64,000 nucleotides of DNA from Poriferisodalis sp026713105 (GTDB lineage Bacteria > Actinomycetota > Acidimicrobiia > Acidimicrobiales > Poriferisodalaceae). Position numbers and translations under genes: made by a program. Shown one piece after another: positions 63,751-64,000 of this stretch. The stretch is taken from the NCBI GenBank assembly GCA_965115995.1, contig OZ220472.1:1426001-1490000 (forward strand), given 5' to 3'. Position 1 is the stretch's first letter. Each line of letters opens with the position of its first letter. The notes below the pieces were generated by a model. It saw only the letters and a program-made list of their open reading frames with translations. It was not told the DNA's origin and made no database searches.

Positions 63751-64000
63751 ATGTCGACGTTGTGGCTGCTGCCGATCGTTGCCTTCGGCCTGCTCGCCGC
63801 CGTCGGCGTGGTCATGATCCGGCGGCTGGCACGCGAGCTGCGAGCGACGGCGCAGAGCTTGGCGTCGATCGCCGACGCAGCCGCGGCGGTGCGCGCCGAC
63901 GTCGTGCGTGCACGCACCGCAATCGACAGCCTCGATGTGCCGTCGCTGCGCCAAGCCACCGCCGAGCGGGTACTGGGGCTGGCCGTGCGGTGGGCCGCTC
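63751..64000 (+). CDS. Membrane protein with coiled-coil region (3' end cut by window edge)
   Basis: The first 83 codons are inside the window. One membrane segment (LWLLPIVAFGLLAAVGVVMI) is followed by a helical segment with heptad-like Ala/Arg pattern (LARELRATAQSLASIADAAAAVRADVVRA). It diverges from the GDPD gene with an 18-bp gap. The family is not recognised. Confidence 0.65.
   Translation, partial: MSTLWLLPIVAFGLLAAVGVVMIRRLARELRATAQSLASIADAAAAVRADVVRARTAIDSLDVPSLRQATAERVLGLAVRWAA

Overview
The window is high-GC DNA from an actinobacterium. It carries a complete Pup-proteasome locus (mpa, dop, pup, prcB, prcA, pafA, with trmI just upstream), a luciferase-like oxidoreductase of the F420-dependent class, a TIGR03086/maleylpyruvate-isomerase-like protein and a SCO6745-family protein. 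Many genes overlap as ATGA or GTGA, and many start with GTG. A deep-branching lineage such as Acidimicrobiia fits best: there is a canonical GlnRS, ERG4/ERG24-type sterol-reductase homologues and many acyl-CoA, amine and flavin oxidoreductases. The lineage is inferred from gene content; no rRNA is present. No phage, integrase, transposase or CRISPR array was recognised.

Layout. 1-5.3 kb: end of an F420-type oxidoreductase, then a minus-strand run SCO6745-like - glnS - SDR, diverging from an SRPBCC protein. 5.4-10.3 kb: inositol-phosphatase-like protein, tRNA-Val(TAC), two tandem ERG4/ERG24-like membrane reductases, a selenocysteine-containing peroxiredoxin-like gene (in-frame TGA in a U-P-Y-C motif), an FlK-like thioesterase and a nitrobindin-like protein. 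10.5-18.6 kb: a Baeyer-Villiger monooxygenase with a 4-hydroxyacetophenone-monooxygenase-type N-terminus, threonine aldolase, D-aminoacylase, flavin reductase, infA, enoyl-CoA hydratase and acyl-CoA dehydrogenase. 18.6-26 kb: polyamine module (GNAT, agmatinase, potABCD), diverging from a PuuB-like oxidase. 26-33.4 kb: MBL-fold hydrolase, TIGR03086 protein, VOC protein, BrkB-like membrane protein, acyl-CoA synthetase and molybdopterin oxidoreductase. 33.5-42.9 kb: MFS transporter, Ca/Na exchanger, IlvD/Edd dehydratase, and an acetoin-dehydrogenase-type operon acoA-acoB-acoX-acoC. 42.9-54 kb: acyl-CoA dehydrogenase, VOC protein, second BVMO, ThrH-like phosphatase, peroxiredoxin, ROK kinase, PBP4, stand-alone LON domain, holin-like and small membrane proteins, trmI and a trypsin-like lipoprotein. 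54-64 kb: ferredoxin, the Pup-proteasome cluster, a DUF3866-like protein, signal peptidase I, a GDPD-family phosphodiesterase and the start of a membrane protein.

The most unusual content is outside ordinary genes. (1) A selenoprotein gene has a SECIS-like hairpin directly after the UGA. (2) Repeat family B is a 113-bp unit whose long stem has changed by paired, compensatory substitutions between two copies while its loop is almost invariant; a third copy is an apparent empty site without the hairpin. (3) Repeat family A is a 111-bp leader-like repeat ending the same distance from two unrelated start codons; a third, diverged copy lies in frame inside acoX. (4) A 36-bp-period array of three palindromes holds the stop codons of two convergent genes. 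Several tandem duplications at protein ends, and a duplicated translation start ahead of the molybdopterin gene, suggest active small-scale repeat evolution.
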